This document shows, one piece after another, positions 1 through 5,392 of a stretch of DNA of 5,392 bases; the stretch's first letter is position 1, and every line of letters begins with the position of its first letter. The notes beneath the pieces were generated by a model, which worked only from the letters and a program-made list of their open reading frames with translations, searched no databases and had not been told where the DNA came from. Origin of the DNA: Planctomycetota bacterium (GTDB lineage Bacteria > Planctomycetota > PUPC01 > DSUN01). The position numbers and the translations under genes are program-made. Where the stretch lies: the NCBI GenBank assembly GCA_016872875.1, contig VGYW01000526.1, positions 1 to 5,392 of the forward strand, in the 5' to 3' direction.

Positions 1-561
1 CAGAACCGCAACCTGCTCAAGCCTGGGATGGTGGAGTGTGAACTCCACCGCTGGGGCGGCGGCGACTCCACCCACAAGAAGTGGACGTGGAACGCGCCGC
101 GTCGAGCGCTTGCCCTTGCCGACGGCCTGATCGGCAACCAGGAGACCAAGTGGCAGGAGGCCCAGGATACGGTTACCGGCACCTCGGTCAGCCACGCCAC
201 CGCAAAGGCAGCGTTCAAGAGGGCCGAGACCATTTCCGCAATCGCGATCTTCGAGGACAACCACGGGCCGCTCCCAACCGCCGACGGCGTGCAGGAGATG
301 GCCTCGATGCACTACGGACTCTACATCAATGGCCGCCGGGTTGGCTATGTCGTGGGCAACACGAACCTGGTCAACATCTTCACATTCCCTCCCGTGGACA
401 CCAGAACCATCGAGTACTTCTGGGCCGGGCGCGAGTTCGCGGAGCGAACCGAGGGGATGACCCGCATGGCGGAATTCGAGGCCTACTCGACGGAGGACGT
501 CGAGCTTCGCCTCGATGAGCCGGCCGACATTACCGAGGAGGGCCTGAAGCTCAACCGCTGA
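1..561 (+). CDS. C-terminal part of a protein ending in an F5/8C-like (discoidin) carbohydrate-binding domain; 5' truncated by the window
   Basis: The frame is open from base 1, so the ATG at 28 is probably internal and the true start lies upstream. The visible 186 residues follow the F5/8 type C jelly-roll pattern. An early segment ALADGLIGNQETKW (about 106-153) resembles the 'dG...tkW' edge loop. A strand FKRAETISAIAIFEDN (about 214-261) sits where the family has its 'idLg...tI..i.i' strand. A YGLYING..VGYVV strand pair follows, and MTRMAEFEAYS near 457-489 matches the usual closing 'ri.EiEvy' strand. Such domains typically bind glycans and are appended to secreted hydrolases or lyases; any catalytic part would be outside the window. 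The gene ends with TGA at 559-561, 83 bases before the next gene on the same strand, so the two could share a transcript. The domain call is by pattern and moderate; the full protein's function is unknown. Confidence 0.7.
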   Translation, partial: QNRNLLKPGMVECELHRWGGGDSTHKKWTWNAPRRALALADGLIGNQETKWQEAQDTVTGTSVSHATAKAAFKRAETISAIAIFEDNHGPLPTADGVQEMASMHYGLYINGRRVGYVVGNTNLVNIFTFPPVDTRTIEYFWAGREFAERTEGMTRMAEFEAYSTEDVELRLDEPADITEEGLKLNR

Positions 562-574
562 TCTCAGCCATGTT

Positions 575-606
575 GGGCGAGGGCATCAGAAACGTGGCGC
601 TCGCCC
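575..606. repeat. 7-bp inverted repeat in the gap between the two plus-strand genes
   Basis: GGGCGAG at 575-581 and CTCGCCC at 600-606 are perfect complements around an 18-base spacer. A second small hairpin (GGCG 616-619, CGCC 624-627) follows. Neither is followed by a T-run, so a rho-independent terminator is not supported. It may be a weak attenuating or mRNA-stabilising hairpin, or chance in GC-rich DNA. Confidence 0.3.
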
Positions 607-644
607 CGCGCGACGGGCGCACGCGCCGATAACGGAGATAGACT

Positions 645-2558
645 ATGGAACGCGTCATCGCCCTTCTTGCCTCAGTGGCTGCGGCGCTCGCAGGAGCCGG
701 TTGCGTTACATTGAGAGCGGAACCCGTGAGGACCGACCCTCGGCCGCGCGACTTGACGCCTGTGACCTGGCTGGCGGCGCCGGCGCACCCGCCCGTGGAG
801 ATTGTGCGCGGCGGGAAGGCGCGGGCGGTGGTCTACGTGGCCGACCCGAGAGGCAACGAGAAGTACGATCGGAAGAAGCACGGCGATTATCCCCCGGCGC
901 TCCCGTTGTTGGTCAATGAGCTGGTGGAGGTGGTGCGCCTGAGCACCGGCGCCGTGCTCGAGCGGGTTGAGCAGGCGCAGGCCACCGATCAGCCGGCTAT
1001 TGTGATCGGCGACTGCGAGGAATCGCGCCGGGCCGGCATTGATGCCGCGAAGATCCCGATCGAGGGGTTCGTCGTCAAGACCGCCCCGAACCGCGTGTTC
1101 CTCGTGGGCAGCACGCAAGCGGTGCCGCCAGGGAGCGACCCGTGGGCAGTTTGGGGCAACGAGGGCACCGCCTGGGCCGTGGCGGACTTCCTGGAGCGTT
1201 TCGTCGGCGTGCGCTGGTACTGGCCGACCGAAGTCGGTGGCCGGTCCATTACCCCCGCCAAGTCACTTGCCATCCCCCCGGTCCACTACACCGACCAACC
1301 CGTCTTCCGCCAGCGGGAGTATCACCCGCCTGATGGCTGGAAGCTTCCGACGAAGGCACGGTCGTCCGACAAGGAGCCGCTTCCCCTCCCGAATGGCGCC
1401 ATCCCCGAAGGGGTCACGGCGATCAGCACGGCCAACTACCTGCCCCTCGTCCGCGGCGGGTGCAGTTGGCCATACAAGATCAAGGTCCACCAGCCTCAGA
1501 ATCTCGGCCGCCTCCCTGAGAAGTTCCGTGAAGAGAACAAGGAGATGTTCGCGCTCAAGAAGGATGGCACGCGGAACTTCGAGATGTTCTGCTACAACTC
1601 GCCGAAGACCCTGGAATACCTCCTGGAGGGTTGCGAAAGGGTCTGGACCCAGGGCAAAGGCGGTTGCCCCTGGGTCACATCCACCTGCGTCACGGTCTCC
1701 CCTCCCGATTCGACGGTGGAGTGCCACTGTCCCCCTTGCCGCGAAGCGTTTGCCAAGGGCGGCGGCAACTGGATTGACGGACCCTCGATGATGATGGGGC
1801 TCTTCGTGAAGCGCGTGTGTGAGGCCGTGAAGAAGCGCTGGCCAGACAAGAAGGTAATCTACCTGCCCTACTGGAACTACCAGGAATGCCCCAAGGGAGT
1901 TGACTACCCCGACAACCTCGTGATCATGGCCGCAATGACCACCTACCCGATGGCCCTGAACGTCCAGCCCGAGAATGCCCAGGAGGCGATGGAGCGCCTG
2001 CGCGCCTGGCGGGCGAAAGCTTGCCTCCCCGTGACCATGTGGGACTACTGCGTCAACTGGACCTATGGCCCGCACCAGTACCCGCACGTCGTTCGGGACT
2101 TCTACAAGGGCGCCCAGGGCCTGATCGCCGGGGTGTTCATCAACGGCGAGAACCTGGGCGAATGGACCCTCAATGCGCCCACGCTCTATGTGTGGATGAA
2201 GGCGCTGTGGAACCCGGAGCTGCACGTTGACGCGGTGCTCGACGAGATGTGCCGGCGGCTCTACGGCAAGGCTGGGGCCACCGTGCGCGAACTCACACGG
2301 CTGGAGTGTGACGTCTGGGAGGCCGGGGACTGGAAGAGCCGCCGCGTCAAGGTGCCGGGCGGCTGGTTCGTCCCCAGACAGCTCTTCCCCAGGTTCTGGA
2401 CGCCCGACATCGTGCAGCGGATGAAGGCGTTGCGCGACAAGGCGCTGGCCGAGCTGGCCGACGACCCGGCCGCCCGGCAACGATTCCTCTACAGGACATG
2501 GACCTTCGACGCCTTCCTCAAAGAGGCCGAGGCGCTCAAGCAAGAGAAGGCGCCGTGA
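645..2558 (+). CDS. Secreted DUF4838 domain protein with GH67-N-like N-terminal region
   Basis: Complete gene of 637 residues; the start is set by GGAG at 634-637, seven bases before the ATG. Residues 1-20 form a short hydrophobic export signal ending LAGAGC. Cys20 could be lipidated, but Gly at -3 departs from a lipobox, so ordinary secretion is equally possible. Residues about 50-215 look like the N-terminal domain found before GH67-type barrels: paired strands, then NEGTAWAVADFLERFVGVRWYWP (171-194) and IPPVHYTDQPVFRQRE, a very typical DUF4838 entry. Residues about 220-560 match the DUF4838 core: MFALKKDGTR (301-310), VTVSPPDSTVECHCPPC (349-365), IYLPYWNY (405-412), MWDYCVNW (465-472) and GVFINGENLGEW (496-507). 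The C-terminus is helical. DUF4838 proteins are linked to polysaccharide use in Planctomycetes, Verrucomicrobia and Bacteroidetes, but their reaction is unproven. Glu502 and the Cys360/362/365 cluster are the most striking candidate functional residues (inference). The carbohydrate-binding gene upstream supports a glycan role. Confidence 0.9.
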   Translation: MERVIALLASVAAALAGAGCVTLRAEPVRTDPRPRDLTPVTWLAAPAHPPVEIVRGGKARAVVYVADPRGNEKYDRKKHGDYPPALPLLVNELVEVVRLSTGAVLERVEQAQATDQPAIVIGDCEESRRAGIDAAKIPIEGFVVKTAPNRVFLVGSTQAVPPGSDPWAVWGNEGTAWAVADFLERFVGVRWYWPTEVGGRSITPAKSLAIPPVHYTDQPVFRQREYHPPDGWKLPTKARSSDKEPLPLPNGAIPEGVTAISTANYLPLVRGGCSWPYKIKVHQPQNLGRLPEKFREENKEMFALKKDGTRNFEMFCYNSPKTLEYLLEGCERVWTQGKGGCPWVTSTCVTVSPPDSTVECHCPPCREAFAKGGGNWIDGPSMMMGLFVKRVCEAVKKRWPDKKVIYLPYWNYQECPKGVDYPDNLVIMAAMTTYPMALNVQPENAQEAMERLRAWRAKACLPVTMWDYCVNWTYGPHQYPHVVRDFYKGAQGLIAGVFINGENLGEWTLNAPTLYVWMKALWNPELHVDAVLDEMCRRLYGKAGATVRELTRLECDVWEAGDWKSRRVKVPGGWFVPRQLFPRFWTPDIVQRMKALRDKALAELADDPAARQRFLYRTWTFDAFLKEAEALKQEKAP

Positions 2559-2684
2559 TTGCAGGATGCCCTCACAGGAGCGCGTACTCCCGTCATCGCT
2601 TGCGTCGAGCCCCGCCGTCCCTGCGCTCGAGAGGGGACTCCGGCAAGAGAGAAGCGCAACATCTGTTCTGCCGGAGGTAATGTC
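2559..2684. repeat. Short intergenic stretch with three consecutive inverted repeats
   Basis: No gene is supported here. Three inverted repeats follow one another: GGAG/CTCC with a 6-base loop (2577-2590), TCGAGC/GCTCGA with a 14-base loop (2605-2630), and CTCCGGCA/TGCCGGAG with a 23-base loop (2638-2676). A competing pairing GTCCC (2617-2621) with GGGAC (2634-2638) also exists. The stretch starts one base after the DUF4838 stop and ends at the tRNA-like fragment. It could be a dispersed palindromic repeat, a processing or termination structure for the DUF4838 transcript, or the remains of a mobile element end. Lack of T-runs argues against classic intrinsic termination. Confidence 0.4.
2638..2676. 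repeat. Perfect 8-bp inverted repeat, candidate hairpin between convergent genes
   Basis: CTCCGGCA at 2638-2645 and TGCCGGAG at 2669-2676 flank a 23-base spacer. It is the longest perfect inverted repeat I found in the convergent region. It lies 80 bases downstream of the DUF4838 stop and nine bases from the tRNA-like piece. No T-tract follows on either strand. Confidence 0.4.
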
Positions 2685-2709
2685 TGGCTCCCCGACGAGG
2701 ACTCGAACC
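2685..2709 (-). other. tRNA 3'-end fragment (Asn-like T-loop, acceptor strand and CCA), possible attachment-site scar
   Basis: Read on the minus strand, these 25 bases are GG, a T-loop TTCGAGT, the 3' T-stem CCTCG, an acceptor strand TCGGGGA, discriminator G, then CCA. This is the exact layout of a tRNA 3' end. An acceptor partner TCCCCGA with discriminator G recalls bacterial tRNA-Asn (from memory). It is not a tRNA gene: upstream bases GCCGG cannot pair fully with CCTCG, and the sequence there is transposase coding DNA, not an anticodon arm. Tyrosine integrases and some other elements leave such 3' fragments at one end of an insertion. Alternatively it is a chance resemblance or an illegitimate joint at the shared GGTTCGAG. 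Confidence 0.5.
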
Positions 2710-2977
2710 GGCGCTGCCAGGCCAGGATCGTGTCGGGCTTCACAATGCTCACCACGTTCCGCATCAGCTTCCGCCCCATCGCCAACGCCGCCGCCACCAA
2801 CGAACGCCGCTCCTCATCTGTGAAGCGAAGCCGGCCATTGATCTTCGACTTCAGGACGCGATTCTCCATCTGCAGGTACTCGTTCTGAAGCGTCAGTTCC
2901 CGACACAGCAGTCGCGCGACCGTCGCGATCAGCGGGAGTCCTGCCCAGTTGAACCGCCGGGAGCCGTCCTGCGCCAT
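2702..2977 (-). pseudogene. IS transposase / integrase-core family, N-terminal remnant (3' truncated)
   Basis: From the ATG at 2977 about 92 residues resemble the N-terminus of a Planctomycete-type integrase-core transposase. They include LLCRELTLQNEYLQMENRVLKSKI (a leucine-patterned helix), LRFTDEERRSLVAAALAMGRKL and VVSIVKPDTILAWQRRFE, a typical segment before the DNA-binding helix and DDE core. Homology stops at RFE (2702). No DDE/RNase-H catalytic domain remains, so it cannot transpose. The start is intact, with AAGGAG five bases upstream. The frame then stays open to 2489 for 71 more unrelated residues, crossing the tRNA-like fragment and the antisense of the last 70 bases of the DUF4838 gene. 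That tail is most likely meaningless. The family call is from remembered sequence patterns; IS family not assigned. Confidence 0.8.
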
Positions 2978-2982
2978 GCGAT

Positions 2983-2988
2983 CTCCTT
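2983..2988 (-). promoter_or_regulatory. Ribosome binding site of the transposase remnant
   Basis: AAGGAG on the minus strand, five bases before the ATG at 2977. It favours this start over the in-frame start at 3043 and shows the 5' end of the remnant is preserved. Confidence 0.6.
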
Positions 2989-3063
2989 GAGAACGCCCTT
3001 CGATCACCAGGGGCACGGACGATACCACAACTCCAGCGGACACGCAACCTTACAAAGCACGCA

Positions 3064-3073
3064 CGAATATTCG
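3064..3073. repeat. 10-bp perfect palindrome CGAATATTCG
   Basis: Self-complementary AT-rich core in GC-rich DNA, about 90 bases upstream of the transposase start on the minus strand. It could be a regulator site or chance. Confidence 0.25.
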
Positions 3074-3300
3074 GACCCTACGGGGGTCAAGTCGTCATTG
3101 GCGGCGGTCACGTGGTCGGATGGAGCACTTCCTGGTGGCAATCCAGGCCACACGGGGCACCACGGTCCGCGGCCAACGGTGCGAGGGAGGTGTACCCAAA
3201 GGCGGCCCCTGGACGACAGGTCCACGCGGCACGGGCCTGCCCGAAGCAACCCCCCCGCCCATGCTCCGGTGGCCCTCAGTGTTTCATCAGGAACAGTGTT

Positions 3301-3318
3301 GAACCTTCCGGATGGTTC
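3301..3318 (-). terminator. Weak hairpin just past the propeller gene stop
   Basis: GAACC (3301-3305) and GGTTC (3314-3318) flank a centre containing the palindrome TCCGGA, giving an 18-base structure with one mismatch pair. It begins three bases beyond the stop codon on the minus strand, the position of an operon-end hairpin. No T-run follows, so termination is only a possibility. Confidence 0.3.
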
Positions 3319-3321
3319 GCT

Positions 3322-4584
3322 TCATGGCGGAGTCCCTTGGCGGCCCGCAGCGTTGCGGTTGGGCCGCAGAGCGCGCACTCTCTCGATAGGGTAGTTACTG
3401 TAGATGAAGCCGTGCCCCTGGTCCTGGCCAGTCCAGAGGACCTTGCCATCGAGGAGATCAACCTCGAGCATCTTGGCGCTCTGGAATGGCTTGCCCTCCT
3501 CGGCTGTCCACTGGCAGACGTACGCGCCGCTGTCGGCATCGAGCACGATGCCATTGGAGAACCAGACGTAGTCGCCAGCCCCGCTGACCATGGCGTGGCC
3601 ATGGCCGTGTCCCAGGGGCTTGTAGCCGTGTTTGGCGACTAAGTCCTGCTTGTCCACGACTCGAATGAGCTTGGGCGGCTCGGCGGCGTTGTCGAACTGG
3701 AGCAGGAACCGCTCGCCGGACGCCTCGCCCCAGAAGCGGCTGCCGTCGGGTGAGAAGGCCACGACCTCTGTGACGCCTCCTTTCAAGTCGGGGCATCCAG
3801 CGGTGTCCAGCGGCACCTTGTGAACGACCTGGCCGCTGTCGGCGTCGAGAATCCACGTGGCGACCGTGGCTTGCTCGGGATGCCGGCCGGTGTAGAGCCT
3901 TGTGCCGTCTCGGTTGAGCACGATATGGCAGTTGCCGCGGCCGCAGACCTTGTCGTCCGTCCAGAGGATCCGCCCGCTCTCCAGGTCCAGCGCCGCGCCG
4001 GGGAAGAACAGCCGTTTGCCATCGGGGTGGACGACGAGTGGGTGCTGGGGCCAGCGCTTGCCGCAGTCGTACTCGCGGACCACGTCGCCGTTGGCCGCGT
4101 CGAGGACGTAGAGCTTCCTGGTTCCCGGGTCTTCCCAGTGCCGGGCGACGAAGACGCTCTTCGCGTCCACCGAGACCTGGATGCGCGCGCAACTGAACTC
4201 GTAGTTGCGCTCCCACACGACCTTGTCGGTCAGGAGGTCGAGGCAGCCGACGCCGTCGTCGCCTTTGCCCCGGCCCTGATGCCAGCAGTAGTAGAGCCGG
4301 CCGGTGGCCCTGGCGGCGGCGATGCCGTACATCCCGCGGCCGTTCCTGTAAGCGTGCACCAGCTTCTCGCTGGCGGGCGTGGTCATCCGCTTGACGAAGC
4401 GGAAGCCCTTGTCAATGTCAATGACCACAATACCCTTCCCGCCGCCCGGCCCGATGGCCTGCGAGCCATCGGGCTGGACGGAGTAGACGTAGCGCTTGAG
4501 TTCGGCCGCCGAGAGCGCGGGAGCACGCGCCAACCCCGCCAGGGCGAGCAACGTCAGACCAGCGATCGTTCGCGGCCCGCTCAT
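3322..4584 (-). CDS. Secreted beta-propeller (YVTN/PQQ-like repeat) protein coupled to an HzsA-like cytochrome
   Basis: 420 residues from the ATG at 4584. That start is chosen because AAGGAAGG lies six bases upstream and a Sec signal peptide follows at once (residues 1-27, hydrophobic TLLALAGLA, probable cleavage near ALSAA). The longer in-frame extension to 4878 is antisense noise overlapping the upstream gene. The mature protein is made of repeated propeller blades: GIVVIDIDKGFRFVKRM (51-67), KLYVLDAANGDVVREYD (157-173), VVHPDGKRLFFPGAALDLESGRILW (184-208), VLNRDGTRLYTG (222-233), FSPDGSRFWGE (277-287) and GIVLDADSGAYVCQW (345-359). The pattern 'D.dsG.vv' and 'h.sPDG.rly' marks YVTN or quinoprotein-like blades. 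Eight cysteines occur in the mature chain, with CX4CH at 214-220 and GHGHGH at 325-330. It has no CXXCH. The ATGA overlap with the cytochrome gene implies linked production. Probably a periplasmic partner or a ligand/redox-binding propeller; substrate unknown. Confidence 0.85.
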   Translation of the reverse strand: MSGPRTIAGLTLLALAGLARAPALSAAELKRYVYSVQPDGSQAIGPGGGKGIVVIDIDKGFRFVKRMTTPASEKLVHAYRNGRGMYGIAAARATGRLYYCWHQGRGKGDDGVGCLDLLTDKVVWERNYEFSCARIQVSVDAKSVFVARHWEDPGTRKLYVLDAANGDVVREYDCGKRWPQHPLVVHPDGKRLFFPGAALDLESGRILWTDDKVCGRGNCHIVLNRDGTRLYTGRHPEQATVATWILDADSGQVVHKVPLDTAGCPDLKGGVTEVVAFSPDGSRFWGEASGERFLLQFDNAAEPPKLIRVVDKQDLVAKHGYKPLGHGHGHAMVSGAGDYVWFSNGIVLDADSGAYVCQWTAEEGKPFQSAKMLEVDLLDGKVLWTGQDQGHGFIYSNYPIERVRALRPNRNAAGRQGTPP

Positions 4585-5392
4585 GGACTGCCTTCCTTTC
4601 GCAGATCGCCCAGGCGTTCCACCCCCAGCGGGTTCTCCGGGGCGATGTCCTGATGGATCGGCCAGCGGATGCCGTTGATCGGTTCCGTGTAGTAGTCGTT
4701 GTAGCCGCCCTCGAGCGGGCACGAGAGGTCCATCCACCAGGCCAATCGCTTGAGCTGTTCCGGCGTGAAGGCGTGGCGCCGCTCCTGGATGTGCTTCCAG
4801 AGGAGGCTGCCCATGGCGCCGACGTGGCCCGGCGTGGACCGGGCGAATCCGCGCCCGCTGTTCGCCGTCCACCCCCACTGCACCCAGGCGGGGCGGGGTC
4901 TGGCCGCAGCCCCGTCGGCCTTCCGGGGGTTCAGGCCGCCGAGGTGGAACTCGGCGACCTTCGGCGGGCCTTTGCCCTCCTTGGTGTGGCAGGCCACACA
5001 GGTCCGCTCGAAGATCGGGACGATCTGCTTCTCGTAGTCCGGGGGAACGACGCCCTCGGGGAACTCCGGCTGGATCTTTGAAGGAGCGCGACGGAGAGCC
5101 AGCGGGCCACGTTCAGCAACCGTCGGCGCGCGCCCGTACGGCTCGTGGCATCCCACACACACCAGGCGCTCGCCCGGGTGCACATAGGTGAGCGACCGCA
5201 TGGACTGCGCCGCCAGGCCCCCTTCGTTGAGGAGCTGGAAGTAGATCCCGCGTTCGATGGGGGCCTCGCAATACACGCTGCCGTCCGCCTCCACCGGCAC
5301 GACGCCCAACGGCAGCCGCGACACCGTGGCGCCCTGGTTCCCCGGCGACACGCGCTTGTATTGGCCGGAAGAGGTCGGGAGAATCTGGACGA
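4581..5392 (-). CDS. HzsA-like diheme c-type cytochrome, C-terminal part (5' end outside window)
   Basis: The frame is open to the window edge, so the GTG at 5351 is probably internal; about 269 residues are visible. The segment from LPLGVVPVEADGSVYCEAPIERGIYFQLLNEGGLAAQSMRS to PGERLVCVGCHEP has the hallmark pattern of the hydrazine synthase alpha subunit middle domain (HZS_alpha; NCBI 'HzsA-related'). Two heme c attachment motifs are present: CVGCH (5145-5159) and CVACH (4986-5000, within IFERTCVACHTKEGKGPP). The end, TPEQLKRLAWWMDLSCPLEGGYNDYY, matches the closing 'L..WiDlN.P.yG' segment of this family. A missing N-terminal half would normally carry a signal peptide and often a beta-propeller. 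It acts outside the cytoplasm. True HzsA makes hydrazine in anammox bacteria; relatives are widespread in Planctomycetes and others that lack anammox, so electron transfer or oxidation of another substrate is more likely here. It is followed by the coupled propeller gene. Confidence 0.85.
   Translation of the reverse strand, partial: VQILPTSSGQYKRVSPGNQGATVSRLPLGVVPVEADGSVYCEAPIERGIYFQLLNEGGLAAQSMRSLTYVHPGERLVCVGCHEPYGRAPTVAERGPLALRRAPSKIQPEFPEGVVPPDYEKQIVPIFERTCVACHTKEGKGPPKVAEFHLGGLNPRKADGAAARPRPAWVQWGWTANSGRGFARSTPGHVGAMGSLLWKHIQERRHAFTPEQLKRLAWWMDLSCPLEGGYNDYYTEPINGIRWPIHQDIAPENPLGVERLGDLRKEGSP
4591..4598 (-). promoter_or_regulatory. Ribosome binding site fixing the start of the propeller gene
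   Basis: AAGGAAGG on the minus strand, six bases before the ATG at 4584 and lying inside the last codons of the upstream cytochrome gene. It supports translational coupling across the ATGA overlap and decides against a longer start. Confidence 0.65.

Larger units (their letters stand above)
2990..3321. other. Non-coding stretch upstream of the transposase remnant and downstream of the propeller gene
   Basis: I see no supported gene here; open frames on both strands lack family resemblance and ribosome binding sites. It probably contains the left-over end of the insertion sequence and ordinary intergenic DNA. Small elements are a 10-bp palindrome CGAATATTCG (3064-3073), a CCTGG/CCAGG inverted repeat (3131-3147), a direct repeat CAGTGTT at 3277-3283 and 3294-3300, and a run of seven C near 3250-3257. 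Neither IS boundary could be fixed without a second copy. Confidence 0.5.

Noticed and set aside
690..704. Firm lipoprotein call for the DUF4838 protein
   Set aside because: Cys20 is preceded by GAG with Gly at -3 rather than Leu/Val/Ile, so a lipobox is off consensus; left as a possibility only.
1263..2543. Long 426-residue minus-strand open frame across the DUF4838 gene
   Set aside because: It is antisense to a clearly recognisable gene, has low-complexity His/Arg/Val-rich composition and no family resemblance; long stop-free antisense frames are expected in GC-rich DNA.
2685..2760. A complete tRNA gene on the minus strand
   Set aside because: Upstream of the T-loop the sequence is transposase coding DNA; no anticodon arm, D-arm or 5' acceptor strand can be found.
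2559..2888. Plus-strand 109-residue frame containing DEDSN and ARIVSGFTM
   Set aside because: It is the antisense of the transposase remnant and the tRNA-like fragment, a type of false protein often annotated around such sequences.
3065..3090. Sigma-70-like promoter for the transposase (TTGACC at 3090-3085, minus strand)
   Set aside because: The -35 box is good, but no -10 box fits at 16-18 bases; the best alternatives match only about three of six positions at wrong spacing.
3820..4653. 277-residue plus-strand open frame over the propeller gene
   Set aside because: Antisense shadow of the propeller gene with no ribosome site and no recognisable domain.
4585..4878. N-terminal extension of the propeller protein by 98 residues
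   Set aside because: It would overlap the cytochrome gene in another frame, is Arg/Pro-rich with no homology, and precedes a good ribosome site and signal peptide at 4584.
4581..5392. Evidence for anammox or hydrazine synthesis
   Set aside because: HzsA-type domains are widespread in non-anammox bacteria. No hydrazine synthase beta/gamma genes or hydrazine dehydrogenase are visible, and the neighbours suggest a glycan-using heterotroph.

Overview
High-GC bacterial DNA, most like a Planctomycetota or related PVC-type genome. This rests on the protein families present (a DUF4838 protein, an HzsA-related diheme cytochrome, a secreted beta-propeller, and an IS transposase type I associate with Planctomycetes). 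No phylogenetic marker is in the window, so the assignment is inference.

Layout. Positions 1-561 (+) hold the 3' end of a gene whose visible product looks like an F5/8C (discoidin-like) carbohydrate-binding domain. Eighty-three bases later a complete 637-residue DUF4838 / GH67-N-like secreted protein runs from 645 to 2558 (+). Positions 2559-3321 contain no intact gene. They hold three small inverted repeats, a 25-base stretch matching the 3' end of a tRNA (Asn-like, including CCA, minus strand), the 5' third of an IS transposase that abuts and merges into that tRNA-like piece, and about 330 bases with nothing convincing. From the right edge, two genes run leftward on the minus strand. The first is the C-terminal part of an HzsA-like diheme c-type cytochrome (5392 to 4581). 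It overlaps by ATGA the start of a 420-residue secreted beta-propeller protein (4584 to 3322).

How the parts work together. The left pair (carbohydrate-binding domain plus DUF4838) fits glycan binding or degradation outside the cytoplasm. The right pair is a translationally coupled two-gene unit that looks like a periplasmic redox or sensor module of unknown substrate. HzsA homology does not imply anammox. The two units converge on a scarred junction where mobile DNA has come and gone. The most interesting items are the transposase/tRNA chimeric junction, the coupled cytochrome-propeller pair, and a CX4CH plus GHGHGH motif set in the propeller. I do not see CRISPR, a toxin-antitoxin system, a complete tRNA or rRNA, or an intact mobile element.
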